Part shown: in pieces, positions 7,702 through 15,481 of the stretch
Numbering within the stretch: position 1 is the first letter of the stretch
Layout: every line of letters starts with the position of its first letter
The notes under the pieces: model-generated
Database searches by the model: none
Seen by the model: only the letters and a program-made list of their open reading frames with translations
What the model was told of the DNA's origin: nothing
Position numbers and translations under genes: made by a program
Assembly (NCBI GenBank): GCA_902773295.1
Contig: CACYDT010000095.1
Span: 1-41,006 of the forward strand
Direction: 5' to 3'
DNA: 41,006 nt
Source of the DNA: an uncultured Veillonellaceae bacterium
GTDB lineage: Bacteria > Bacillota > Negativicutes > Selenomonadales > Selenomonadaceae

Positions 7702-8792
7702 TTATTCACCTGCTCCCCATGTTTCTTCGCCTCGATCTTATCACGCTGATTCTTCTGGACAATGCTCATCGCGCCATGAGCCATAACGCCAACAGCCGTG
7801 ACAGCGGCGGCGACGGCACCGATCTTGTCCACATTGCCGAACGGGCCGTAATCCGGCATGCGCGCCGTCAGGGGATCCTCATCCCAGAAATGGGCACTGG
7901 AACAGCCGATGCAAGGCGCGCCGGACTGGATGGGGTAGCTCATTCCCTGGAACCAGCGCAGATTTCCGCAGGAATTGTATGTCTCCGGCCCGCGGCACCC
8001 CAGCTTGTAAAGGCACCAGCCGGCCTTCGCCCCGGCATCGTCGAAATGCTCGGCGAACATGCCTGCATCGAAGAAGGGGCGGCGATAGCAGGTATCATGG
8101 ATGCGGTTCCCGTAGAACTGTTTGGGCCGGCCATCGTGATCCAGGGACGGAACCTTGTTGAAGAGCGCCAGATGCATGATGACGCCCGTCATGACCTCCG
8201 GAATCGGCGGGCATCCCGGAACATTGATGATCGGCGACCTTCCGACAAATGAACCGATCCCGCTGGAACCTGTCGGGTTCGGCTTTGCCGCCTGAATCCC
8301 GCCATAGGCTGCGCAGCTGCCATAGGCGATGATGGCAAGGGCATTCGAAGCTGCATGCTTCAAAAGATGCGTAAAGGTATGCCCGCCGGACATGCAGTAG
8401 ACCCCGTTGTCCTTCGTGCACACAGCGCCTTCCACAGCCAGAATATACTGCCCTTTGTATTTTTGGATGGTTTCCTCAAGATGCGCCTCGAAAGGTGCGC
8501 CACAGGCCGCGCTCAAAAGATGGTCATACTCCAGGGCAATCTCATTGAGCACCAGGTCGGATGCCAGCGGAGCCCCGGAACGAATAAAGGATTCATCGCA
8601 TCCTGTGCATTCATGCCCATGAATCCAGACTACCACCGGAAGCGGTTTCTTCTCGGCAGCTTCGACGACTTTCGATACCATGTCCGTGCTAAGCCCCATG
8701 ATTGACGTAAGCGCCACGCATCCTTTGAGAAAACTGCGACGGCTCATGCCTTTCCTGAGATAGTACTCCCACATACTCTCCCGTTTGTCCAC
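7698..8792 (-). CDS. hyaA: [NiFe] hydrogenase small subunit, Tat-exported
   Basis: 364-residue electron-transfer subunit with three iron-sulfur clusters. The twin-arginine signal MSRRSFLKG lies at residues 16-24. Proximal cluster motif HECTGCDESF: Cys62 and Cys65 with Gly64 between, whereas O2-tolerant enzymes have an extra Cys there (CTCC). Further ligands lie in YGSCAAYGG, VPGCPPIP, HDTCYRR...GWCLYKLGC...CGN and APCIGCS. A C-terminal hydrophobic helix (GAVAAAVTAVGVMAHGA) anchors it in the membrane. Start GTG at 8792 with AAGGGGG seven bases upstream. First gene of the hya-hyp operon. The AT-rich leader (8793-9000) has a minus-strand TATAAT at 8880-8885 but no convincing -35, so I do not mark a promoter. 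Confidence 0.97.
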   Translation of the reverse strand: MDKRESMWEYYLRKGMSRRSFLKGCVALTSIMGLSTDMVSKVVEAAEKKPLPVVVWIHGHECTGCDESFIRSGAPLASDLVLNEIALEYDHLLSAACGAPFEAHLEETIQKYKGQYILAVEGAVCTKDNGVYCMSGGHTFTHLLKHAASNALAIIAYGSCAAYGGIQAAKPNPTGSSGIGSFVGRSPIINVPGCPPIPEVMTGVIMHLALFNKVPSLDHDGRPKQFYGNRIHDTCYRRPFFDAGMFAEHFDDAGAKAGWCLYKLGCRGPETYNSCGNLRWFQGMSYPIQSGAPCIGCSSAHFWDEDPLTARMPDYGPFGNVDKIGAVAAAVTAVGVMAHGAMSIVQKNQRDKIEAKKHGEQVNK

Positions 8793-8968
8793 GTTTTTAC
8801 CCCCTTATTCAGTATGAAGATTCCAATACGGCATGGATCTCTCTTAACATACGATGAATTGCCTGTACACAGACAGACAATTATAAAGTTACTTAATTCT
8901 ATATTATTTCGCCAAGGAACTTATTTTCCCTGCCCCATAAAATAAATTTCTTCTCTCCAAAAAAATAC

Positions 8969-8997
8969 TTGAAATCTTCCCTGCATTATAGTATAAT
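8969..8997 (+). promoter_or_regulatory. sigmaA-type promoter of the tRNA-Ala gene
   Basis: TTGAAA at 8969-8974, a 17-base spacer, and TATAAT at 8992-8997: near-perfect housekeeping spacing. The tRNA begins 18 bases after the -10 box, consistent with a short 5' leader removed by RNase P. Confidence 0.85.
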
Positions 8998-9015
8998 ATT
9001 TCTTGTTTGATTCAC

Positions 9016-9091
9016 GGGGACGTAGCTCAGCTGGGAGAGCACCAGGTTCGCAATCTGGGGGTCGAGGGTTCAATCCCCTTCGTCTCCACCA
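9016..9091 (+). tRNA. tRNA-Ala (anticodon CGC)
   Basis: 76 nucleotides including an encoded CCA. Acceptor stem GGGGACG/CGTCTCC contains the G3-U70 wobble that identifies alanine tRNAs. D arm GCTC-AGCTGGGA-GAGC, anticodon arm CCAGG-TTCGCAA-TCTGG with anticodon CGC (codon GCG), and a T arm with GGTTCAATCCC. It lies divergently from the hydrogenase operon and has its own promoter and terminator. Confidence 0.95.
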
Positions 9092-9102
9092 TTGACGCAT
9101 AC

Positions 9103-9126
9103 AATTCAGGATGTGTATCCTGAATT
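9103..9126 (+). repeat. perfect 10-bp hairpin downstream of tRNA-Ala
   Basis: AATTCAGGAT at 9103-9112, GTGT loop, ATCCTGAATT at 9117-9126. There is no T tract. It lies between the tRNA end and the terminator and may help 3' processing or stop exonucleases. Confidence 0.6.
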
Positions 9127-9137
9127 TCCAAGACAAA

Positions 9138-9169
9138 GGACATCCAAACGGTTTGGATGTCCTTTTTTT
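9138..9169 (+). terminator. intrinsic terminator of the tRNA-Ala transcript
   Basis: GGACATCCAAAC (9138-9149) pairs with GTTTGGATGTCC (9151-9162) and is followed by seven Ts. The innermost pairs must open to form a loop. Confidence 0.85.
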
Positions 9170-9604
9170 CATGAACAGTTCCTAATGCCTTAAAAGCCCC
9201 TTGGAGAGAGACAGACACCGTTGTTCCTCCCATTTGGTGCCGTATCCACTTGCACTGCCCCAAAAGGAGCAACGCAGGCTTCCACGGCACGAAAAATCTT
9301 TATTCAAGATCGCGCATATCATCCGACGGAGAATCGTGTTCGTGAGTTGATGCCTGTTGCTATACCGTGCTTGCGTAGAACGCAAGAATGGCAGAACGTC
9401 CTATAGAAACGCATTGGCGCAATCGGAACGACGGCTCATCCACCGCCATTCCGTAACCGTATGCGAAGCCTTTCGGCCATTTCTGCATTTCTTCAAATTA
9501 TATGCAGCTTCACACTTCATCTGCACCTGAAGCGGATTCCCTCAGATCTCTGTCCCTCTCCAAAGGGCTGGGAGCAGTTTTGCCTGTCCGCCAGCCTTGC
9601 ACCT
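9170..9604. other. 435-base stretch with no convincing gene; imperfect 21-bp inverted repeat
   Basis: Short open frames occur on both strands but none has a ribosome-binding site or recognisable protein. The only structure found is a pair of 21-base segments, 9195-9215 and 9549-9569, that match 19 of 21 bases as inverted repeats about 330 bases apart. This could be a decayed small mobile element or remnants of a lost gene. Confidence 0.4.
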
Positions 9605-10237
9605 CTATTTTTTCTCCATCAATTCCTCCAGGATAAAACGGTTCTCTCCTGCAAGTTCGAACTTCGGCGTGTAGTCCACCTGCGTTTGGATCAAAGCCTC
9701 GTCAATCTTGATGGACACTTCATCCGCACGGCGGTTGAGTTCCTTCACCATGGCGCGCACCTTATTGCGGTCATAGTCGATGGTCATGATGCGATCAATG
9801 TCATAGCAATAGGATGTCTGATTGCCATCGTTGTTGAAGACATAGCCGCGCCCCTTGCCCTTCTGCAGTTCATGGGAGCTTTTGCGGTTGGCAAGCTCCC
9901 GGAGCATGGTGAGGAATGCCCGACGGCTCTTGTTGCCGTCCACCGCTGCATCGAGATTGAACTCCATACCTGCCTTGGCCTTGCCGATGGCCAGCCCCAG
10001 CCGCTCCTTCTCCTCCATGAGTTCCTGCCAAATGGCAAGAAGCCGCCCCACTTCAAAGCCCTCCTCGTCCTTGCAGCTGACATCCACCATGTCATCCGGC
10101 TGTCCTGCCAAAGCCTTGCTGCGAAGGTGCTTCTCCGTGACAGTCATCACATTGTCCTCGTCAGACAGATAGCTGGTAACGTACGCCATCAGCTCGCCGA
10201 TTTTATTCTGTGCCTGGAATGCTTCCTTCAAGTTCAT
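9605..10237 (-). CDS. protein of unknown function, helical, charged
   Basis: 210 residues I cannot assign to a named family. It is rich in charged residues and predicted helices, including a likely coiled coil around residues 55-90 (GRLLAIWQELMEEKERLG) and another near the C-terminus (RAMVKELNRRADEVSIKIDEAL). The middle has YVFNNDGNQTSYCYDIDRIMTIDYDRNKVRAMV. No signal peptide, membrane segment or catalytic motif is seen. The ATG at 10237 is preceded by AAGGGG at a reasonable distance. A TTGACA lies about 80 bases upstream without a good -10, so whether it has its own promoter or is read through from the ATPase gene (ends 120 bases upstream) is open. Confidence 0.7.
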   Translation of the reverse strand: MNLKEAFQAQNKIGELMAYVTSYLSDEDNVMTVTEKHLRSKALAGQPDDMVDVSCKDEEGFEVGRLLAIWQELMEEKERLGLAIGKAKAGMEFNLDAAVDGNKSRRAFLTMLRELANRKSSHELQKGKGRGYVFNNDGNQTSYCYDIDRIMTIDYDRNKVRAMVKELNRRADEVSIKIDEALIQTQVDYTPKFELAGENRFILEELMEKK

Positions 10238-10357
10238 ATCTTACACCCCTTATCTTATACTAGTGTATTGTATCGAAGATATTTGCACCAACAGCATCCA
10301 TAATACAAAAGTAGATGTGTCAACCTGAAATGACCGCTATTGAAACACGCCCCTTAT

Positions 10358-11935
10358 TCACACTGTTTTTTCGTACTCTGCGATGGAACACGCATGCTTC
10401 CGGGAATTCCTGTCATAGCTGATGCCTACCGCCAGAATCTTTCCCACATAGCCTTCCAATGCCCTGCCATAGGCTCGCTCCCTGATTTGCTGAATAGCTG
10501 CGGCAACGCCTTTATCCCACTTGAGTTCCAACACCAAGGCAGGAAGATCCATGTACTTTGGACGGGGAAGAAACACCATGTCTGCGTATCCCTTGCCTGT
10601 AGGGAACTCCCGAAGGATGACGTATTTTTGCCTTGCGCTGTAAAACGCAAGGGAGAGCGTATAGGCCAGGGCATTTTCATCATTGTACTGCAAATGGCTC
10701 GTTTCCATATGGGCATCTTCGATGCCCCGTGCCACAGCAGCCTCATCCTGCGACAACACTGCCCGCAAAAGCTGCTCCGACTGTTTGAGGGCACGGGCAA
10801 CAATATCCCAGTCAGCCACAGTGATGGCATTGTAATATTCCTGCATAATCTCCTGATTGGGAATGAAGACCTCTCCCGCGGAGTGCCGGTATCCCAAATA
10901 CCCGAGGTGAACCAGAAGTGTCATCACGTCATCTGCGGATTGAAAGGTCATCATGTCGTTGCAGAAGGTTTTCGTATTGACGGACAGGCATTCTCCTGCA
11001 AGAAGCCTTATGATTGAATCCCTCAACCCATCGAAATTCATCGTGATATAGATTTTGAGTGCCTCGTAAGTTTCCGTCTGGTTCCAATAGGTATCGAACT
11101 TGCCGGAGGATACAGCCCGCACGACAGAATGCGGATTATAAACTTCCCCCACTCCCTCGAAAGAGTATCCGTCATACCATCGCCTGCACTCCTCATAGCT
11201 GCGAGAGTACCGTTCGCATAAAGACTTGACCTCTTTGCTGGTAAACCCGACATAGGGAGCAAGCTCCAGCGGGTCTTCCATCGAGAACTCCCAGAACATA
11301 TTCAGTGCGGAATGTGTACCGTATTTTTTGATGGGCAGGATGCCTGTCATGTAGACCAACGCCAGATAGGGCTTGTCCTTCAGCCACATGCGAAGAAAAT
11401 CCAGATATCGGCGCTGCGCATCTTCCCGCTCTTTATACTCGCGGAAGATGCAATCCCATTCGTCAATGACAACAATAAAGGAGCGATTGGTATTTCTATG
11501 GACATCGGACATGGTCCTTGGAAGATTGTCCGTATCAAAATAACGATAGTCCGGATATTCTTCCAGCAAATCCCATAACAGCGATTTCTGCAAGAGTCCC
11601 AACATTTCGTCCATGTTTTTCGTGCTGCTCAAAAAGTCCTGCATATTAATCTGGATGACATCGTACCGATTGCAATGCCCTCCGAAGTTCCCATGCCCTG
11701 CAATGGCAAGTCCCCGGAACGTCCTTTTCGCATCCACCGTCCGGTCATAGTAGGCAGCAACCATACTTGCCGCCATGGACTTCCCAAAGCGGCGCGGGCG
11801 GCTCACGCAAAGATATTTCCTGCTCGTTTTCAGGACACGGTTGGTGTATTCCAGCAGTCCCGTCTTATCCACATAGATTTCCGACCGCACGGCCTGACGG
11901 AACAGCTCATCTCCCGGGTTCAGATAAATCCCCAT
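10358..11935 (-). CDS. AAA-ATPase-like / PD-(D/E)XK nuclease-like protein
   Basis: 525 residues. The N-terminal half is the AAA-ATPase-like domain common in anaerobes: the standard opening MGIYLNPGDELF...YVDKTGLL, Walker A SRPRRFGKS at 45-53, and Walker B FIVVIDEWD ending near 161. The C-terminal part is a PDDEXK-type domain with YADMVFLPRPK and VLELKWDKG (about residues 450-476), followed by IQQIRERAYG. Function is unknown for the family; defence or mobile-element roles have been suggested. Start ATG 11935 matches the family N-terminus and follows GCAGGGG; an ATG at 11956 is an alternative. It lies 55 bases downstream of the rhodanese gene, same strand. Such genes are often multi-copy in Selenomonas-like and Bacteroidetes genomes. 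Confidence 0.88.
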   Translation of the reverse strand: MGIYLNPGDELFRQAVRSEIYVDKTGLLEYTNRVLKTSRKYLCVSRPRRFGKSMAASMVAAYYDRTVDAKRTFRGLAIAGHGNFGGHCNRYDVIQINMQDFLSSTKNMDEMLGLLQKSLLWDLLEEYPDYRYFDTDNLPRTMSDVHRNTNRSFIVVIDEWDCIFREYKEREDAQRRYLDFLRMWLKDKPYLALVYMTGILPIKKYGTHSALNMFWEFSMEDPLELAPYVGFTSKEVKSLCERYSRSYEECRRWYDGYSFEGVGEVYNPHSVVRAVSSGKFDTYWNQTETYEALKIYITMNFDGLRDSIIRLLAGECLSVNTKTFCNDMMTFQSADDVMTLLVHLGYLGYRHSAGEVFIPNQEIMQEYYNAITVADWDIVARALKQSEQLLRAVLSQDEAAVARGIEDAHMETSHLQYNDENALAYTLSLAFYSARQKYVILREFPTGKGYADMVFLPRPKYMDLPALVLELKWDKGVAAAIQQIRERAYGRALEGYVGKILAVGISYDRNSRKHACSIAEYEKTV

Positions 11936-11990
11936 GGGGTATCCCCTGCCTCTCATCGTCCTTTCCTGCTTATGGAAGCCGATACCTGCA

Positions 11991-12422
11991 TCAGGGACTT
12001 GGCGGGTCTGTTTCCGTCCGTGCTGCCTCGTCCCCCTCCACGGCTCCCTTCCAATCCACCAGCCCGCCGAATTCATAGACGTACTTGTAGCCGTAGCCTG
12101 CCAGCAACTCTGCGGAGTCTTCCGAACGCCGTCCCGTCCAGCAGTAGAGAAGCAATGTGGAATCCTTGTCAGGGATGGCGTCAAGCCTGCCCTCCCTGAT
12201 ATCCTCGATGGGAACCAGAATCGCCCCCACGATATGTTTTTTCTCATACTCGTCCCTGTTGCGCACATCCACAACAATGACACTTTTGTCGGCCTTCATC
12301 ATTTCTGCGGCTTGCTCATGGCTGATATGCCGGTATCCCTTGCCGCATCCCGTGAAAAGCGATGTGATGAAAACGGCTGCAGCAAGAACGGCTGCGCTCT
12401 TCTTCCGTAAGTATTTTTTCAT
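11991..12422 (-). CDS. rhodanese-domain lipoprotein
   Basis: 143 residues with a lipoprotein signal (MKKYLRKK, hydrophobic core, LFTGC with Cys26 as lipid site) and one rhodanese domain: VIVVDVRNRDEYEKKHIVGAILVP, then the active-site loop LYCWTGRRS with catalytic Cys94, then GYKYVYEFGGLVDWKG. Single-domain periplasmic rhodaneses move sulfane sulfur or handle thiols and cyanide; the substrate cannot be told here. It lies 18 bases downstream of the permease-kinase fusion and is probably in its operon. The start ATG at 12422 gives a complete signal peptide. Confidence 0.92.
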   Translation of the reverse strand: MKKYLRKKSAAVLAAAVFITSLFTGCGKGYRHISHEQAAEMMKADKSVIVVDVRNRDEYEKKHIVGAILVPIEDIREGRLDAIPDKDSTLLLYCWTGRRSEDSAELLAGYGYKYVYEFGGLVDWKGAVEGDEAARTETDPPSP

Positions 12423-12440
12423 GTCCTGTGCCTCTGTTCT

Positions 12441-15386
12441 TCATGCTTTCTGCTCTCCGGAGGAGGCTGACTTGAGAACTCTTGTCAAGGTTTCTGCCAT
12501 TTTGGTGACATCAATGGGCTTTGCAATATGGTCATCCATGCCCGCATCTTTTGCCGCCTGCACATCCTCCGAGAAGGCGTTGGCCGTCATGGCGATGATG
12601 GGGATAGCTGCAAGCGCCGGATTGGGCAGCGCACGAATGGCCTTGGATGCGTCATAGCCGTTCATGACAGGCATCTGGATGTCCATGAGAACCGCCTGGT
12701 ACTCCCCGGGCTTCGCTGCGGCCACCTTGTCCACGGCGATTTTCCCGTTTTCTGCCGTCTCCACCTGGAATCCGAATTCCGTGAGAATCATGGTGGCAAT
12801 TTCGCGGTTCATGTCGATGTCCTCCACGAGAAGCAGGCGCATCTTCGTGAAGTCGAGGCCCTGGCCTGCATCTTTGCCATTCTCCTCCGTTTCCTCGGGC
12901 ACATTCTCCGCAAGAGGAAACGCGACGTTGATAATGAATTCCGTTCCCTTCTCCGGAGCGGTCTTCACGCGGATGGTGCCGCCCATGAGGTCCACGATGC
13001 TCTTGGTGATGGACATGCCAAGCCCTGTCCCCTGGATATTGCTGGCGGTGCGCTCTCTCGTATATGCTTCGAATACCGTGGCAGCGAACTCCTTGCTCAT
13101 GCCCATGCCCGTATCCTTGACCCGAAATTCGTAAGAAGCGAGATTCCCCGTTTTCCCCATCTGCCGCAGGCTGACCGTGATGCTTCCGCCCTCCGGCGTG
13201 AACTTGTAGGCATTGCTGACCAGGTTCAGGAGGATGCGGTTCAGCCGTTTCGTATCGCACATCACCCACGTATCTGTCACCTGCTCCGTATCCACCCGAT
13301 AGCGGAGTTTCTTGCCCTCCATCTGCGTGACGAAAAGATCGTAGACATCCCCCATGGCCTTTGCGAGATCCGATGCCGCAATCTCCAATTCCATTTTGCC
13401 GTTCTCGATGCGGCTCATGTCCAGGATATCATTGATAAGAGCCAGAAGATGTCCGCTGGATGCCTCAATCTTGCTGAGATAGTCCAATGCTTTGGGCGAT
13501 AGCCCGGGTTCTTTCCTCAAAAGCTCGGCATAACCGACGATGGCGTTCATGGGAGTCCTGATATCATGACTCATGTTGAAGAAGAAGGTACTCTTGGCTT
13601 TGTTGCTCTTCTCTGCCGCAGCCTTTTCCACTTCCAGGCTCTTTTCCCTCTGCATCATGGAGTTGTAGATGTTGAGCATGATGAACAGGGCAACCAGGAT
13701 GACCAGCATCTGCCTCACGTTGTGCCCCGTCAGGGATTTGTCCACGAAATCCATCTGCTTTTCCAGATAGAAGTTTGCGTCAGCCTGATCTTCTGCGTCA
13801 AGGACAATGTCATGGCTTCCAAGTTCATCCACATAGTATCTGCTGAGATTTCCAAGAACATGCCTCGTCGTATTGTGGGTTGCCTCCCGAAGCCACAGCA
13901 TGGAAGTGAAGAAAATCAGGAAGAGAAGGACAATCCAGACCACCGTGGAATTGCCGAACCTCCGCTCGGTGTCCCTGTGGAAAATGTAACGGAAAAAGGC
14001 AAAGCCCAGGATGCTCCAGAGGATAAAAATGAAGTAGGACTCCGTGGAAAGGGTGCTGGCCGACCAGACCCCGGGCACTATGAAATAAAGGAAGAACAGG
14101 ATGGAAATGACACTGCCGAGCCCTCCCGTCACCTGCACGGGAAGATTGCCCTGCAATCTCGCGCAATAGAAAGCAACAGCAGAAGTATAGGCATAGGCAA
14201 TGGTCGCGCCGAGGGTATTGACATCGACAATCCATCCGATAGCCGTCCTCCCGCAGAACGGGATAGGCAGGGAAAGCATCATGATAAAGAGGACGGCATT
14301 CCTCGGCGTATGGTTGCTGTTGAGCCTGCCAAACCATTCGGGGAGCAGGTTGTCCCTTGCCATGGAATAGATAAGGCGGCTGGCCGCAATATAGTTGCCG
14401 ACAATGCCCGTGACCACCCCGGCGCATGCCGTGACGGCAAGCAGGACAACGCCGGCATCCCCCATGAGCACATAGATTGCATGGAAGGTGGGAAGCCCAT
14501 CCAGCCCCGACATCTTTCCGAGGTCACGAAGATAGGGAGGCCAGTTCCCGTAGCCGACCGGCAGCTCCGAAAGAGCCAGTATGGAGAGGAACCAATAGGC
14601 GAGAAACCCGCATACCACAGCAGCTACCATGATGGCGAAAGCTTTCTTGGCATCGAAGCGGAGTTCCTCCACAGAATTCGAGATGGACTCAAAACCTGCA
14701 AAGGCCCAGGGAGCCAGCACGACGATGCCGATGATGGCAGGAAGGGCAGACTTGCCGGGAGGGTAGACAGGCAGGACGTGAAAGAGATCCATACCATGAG
14801 CGGCAAATGTCACAGCGAAGGAGATGACCACGCCGCCGAACAGAAGAATCGCCATACCGGACTGGAGCCAGGCTGCCAGCTTCCCGCCCCGCATGCAGAT
14901 GATGCCAAGCCCCCAAAGGGCGGAGAGGGACAGCAGGATCTCTCCCATGTAGACATCAAAGCCGGCAACCGTATAATGGTTCCCGATCTGGAAGAATCCG
15001 TCGGTGATATTCCGGAAAATGATGGGAAGTGCCGTCGCATTGGCCCAAGTGATGGCAATAAATACCAGAAGAAGGAACCAGGCGCTCAGGAATCCATGGT
15101 CGTACCCAAACGTGTGCTTCGAATAGGAATAAGTTCCCCCCGCATCCGAATAGATATTCATCATGTAATGGTAATTGTAACCAATCATCAACATGACCAC
15201 AGCGCCGATGGCCATTCCAAAGAAAATACCGTAGGGACCTCCGATGGGCAGGAAAACCGTCCCCGGCATGACAAAAGATCCCCATCCCACTGCGCAACCG
15301 AAGGCCAGCGCCCATGCGCCGAGGATGGAAAGGTAAGGGCGCAACCCGGAAGGGGCTGAAGAGAGTCTGCTTTCTTCCATATCCAT
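12441..15386 (-). CDS. APC-family permease fused to hybrid histidine kinase with receiver domain
   Basis: 981 residues. Residues about 15-470 form an amino acid-polyamine-organocation (APC) transporter with some twelve hydrophobic helices: the opening GCAVGWGSFVMPGTVF, YSDAGGTYSYSKHTFG, and AFAGFESISNSVEELR are typical. Two more helices flank a loop (about 490-590). Then come a HisKA domain (NMSHDIRTPMNA, phosphorylatable His607), a HATPase domain (NLVSNAYKFTPEG, DTGMGM, GTGLGMSI), and a receiver domain (LLLVEDIDMNRE, acceptor Asp902 in LMDIQMP). Known parallel: CbrA/CrbS, which fuse a different transporter family to a kinase. Inferred role: sensing an amino acid or amine, perhaps while transporting it. 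Start ATG 15386, AGGAG eight bases upstream; a longer frame to 15458 lacks such a site. No Hpt or DNA-binding output is attached. Confidence 0.93.
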   Translation of the reverse strand: MDMEESRLSSAPSGLRPYLSILGAWALAFGCAVGWGSFVMPGTVFLPIGGPYGIFFGMAIGAVVMLMIGYNYHYMMNIYSDAGGTYSYSKHTFGYDHGFLSAWFLLLVFIAITWANATALPIIFRNITDGFFQIGNHYTVAGFDVYMGEILLSLSALWGLGIICMRGGKLAAWLQSGMAILLFGGVVISFAVTFAAHGMDLFHVLPVYPPGKSALPAIIGIVVLAPWAFAGFESISNSVEELRFDAKKAFAIMVAAVVCGFLAYWFLSILALSELPVGYGNWPPYLRDLGKMSGLDGLPTFHAIYVLMGDAGVVLLAVTACAGVVTGIVGNYIAASRLIYSMARDNLLPEWFGRLNSNHTPRNAVLFIMMLSLPIPFCGRTAIGWIVDVNTLGATIAYAYTSAVAFYCARLQGNLPVQVTGGLGSVISILFFLYFIVPGVWSASTLSTESYFIFILWSILGFAFFRYIFHRDTERRFGNSTVVWIVLLFLIFFTSMLWLREATHNTTRHVLGNLSRYYVDELGSHDIVLDAEDQADANFYLEKQMDFVDKSLTGHNVRQMLVILVALFIMLNIYNSMMQREKSLEVEKAAAEKSNKAKSTFFFNMSHDIRTPMNAIVGYAELLRKEPGLSPKALDYLSKIEASSGHLLALINDILDMSRIENGKMELEIAASDLAKAMGDVYDLFVTQMEGKKLRYRVDTEQVTDTWVMCDTKRLNRILLNLVSNAYKFTPEGGSITVSLRQMGKTGNLASYEFRVKDTGMGMSKEFAATVFEAYTRERTASNIQGTGLGMSITKSIVDLMGGTIRVKTAPEKGTEFIINVAFPLAENVPEETEENGKDAGQGLDFTKMRLLLVEDIDMNREIATMILTEFGFQVETAENGKIAVDKVAAAKPGEYQAVLMDIQMPVMNGYDASKAIRALPNPALAAIPIIAMTANAFSEDVQAAKDAGMDDHIAKPIDVTKMAETLTRVLKSASSGEQKA

Positions 15387-15425
15387 AAGAAGGGCTCCTT
15401 TTTTGCAAATCCAGAGAAAAGAAAA

Positions 15426-15469
15426 CGAATACATAGATGGGATACCAAAGTATCTCATTTATGTATTCG
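15426..15469 (-). terminator. stem-loop with T-rich tail after the minus-strand FIST kinase gene
   Basis: CGAATACATA (15426-15435) pairs with TATGTATTCG (15460-15469), with an inner GATAC/GTATC stem (15441-15445/15450-15454). On the minus strand it is followed by TTTTCTTTTC. It lies between the FIST kinase stop and the permease-kinase start and may end or attenuate transcription between them. Confidence 0.5.
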
Positions 15470-15481
15470 ACAAACATCCGC

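Noticed and set aside
5851..7749. Plus-strand open frame of about 630 codons opposite hyaB
   Set aside because: Antisense shadow of the large subunit; no protein-like features.
8793..8968. Promoter or FNR-type box for the hydrogenase operon
   Set aside because: A TATAAT is present on the minus strand but lacks a -35 partner, and no TTGAT-N4-ATCAA palindrome was found.
9170..9604. Several short open frames of 60-90 codons on both strands after the tRNA
   Set aside because: No ribosome-binding sites, one frame runs through the tRNA gene itself, and none resembles a known protein.
10319..10324. TTGACA-like -35 box (minus strand, about 80 bases upstream of the gene at 9605-10237)
   Set aside because: No acceptable -10 hexamer at 16-18 bases, so it is not marked as a promoter.
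11936..12283. Upstream extension of the AAA/PD-(D/E)XK frame by 116 codons
   Set aside because: It overlaps the rhodanese gene in another frame, and the family's N-terminus (MGIYLNPG) sits at the chosen start.
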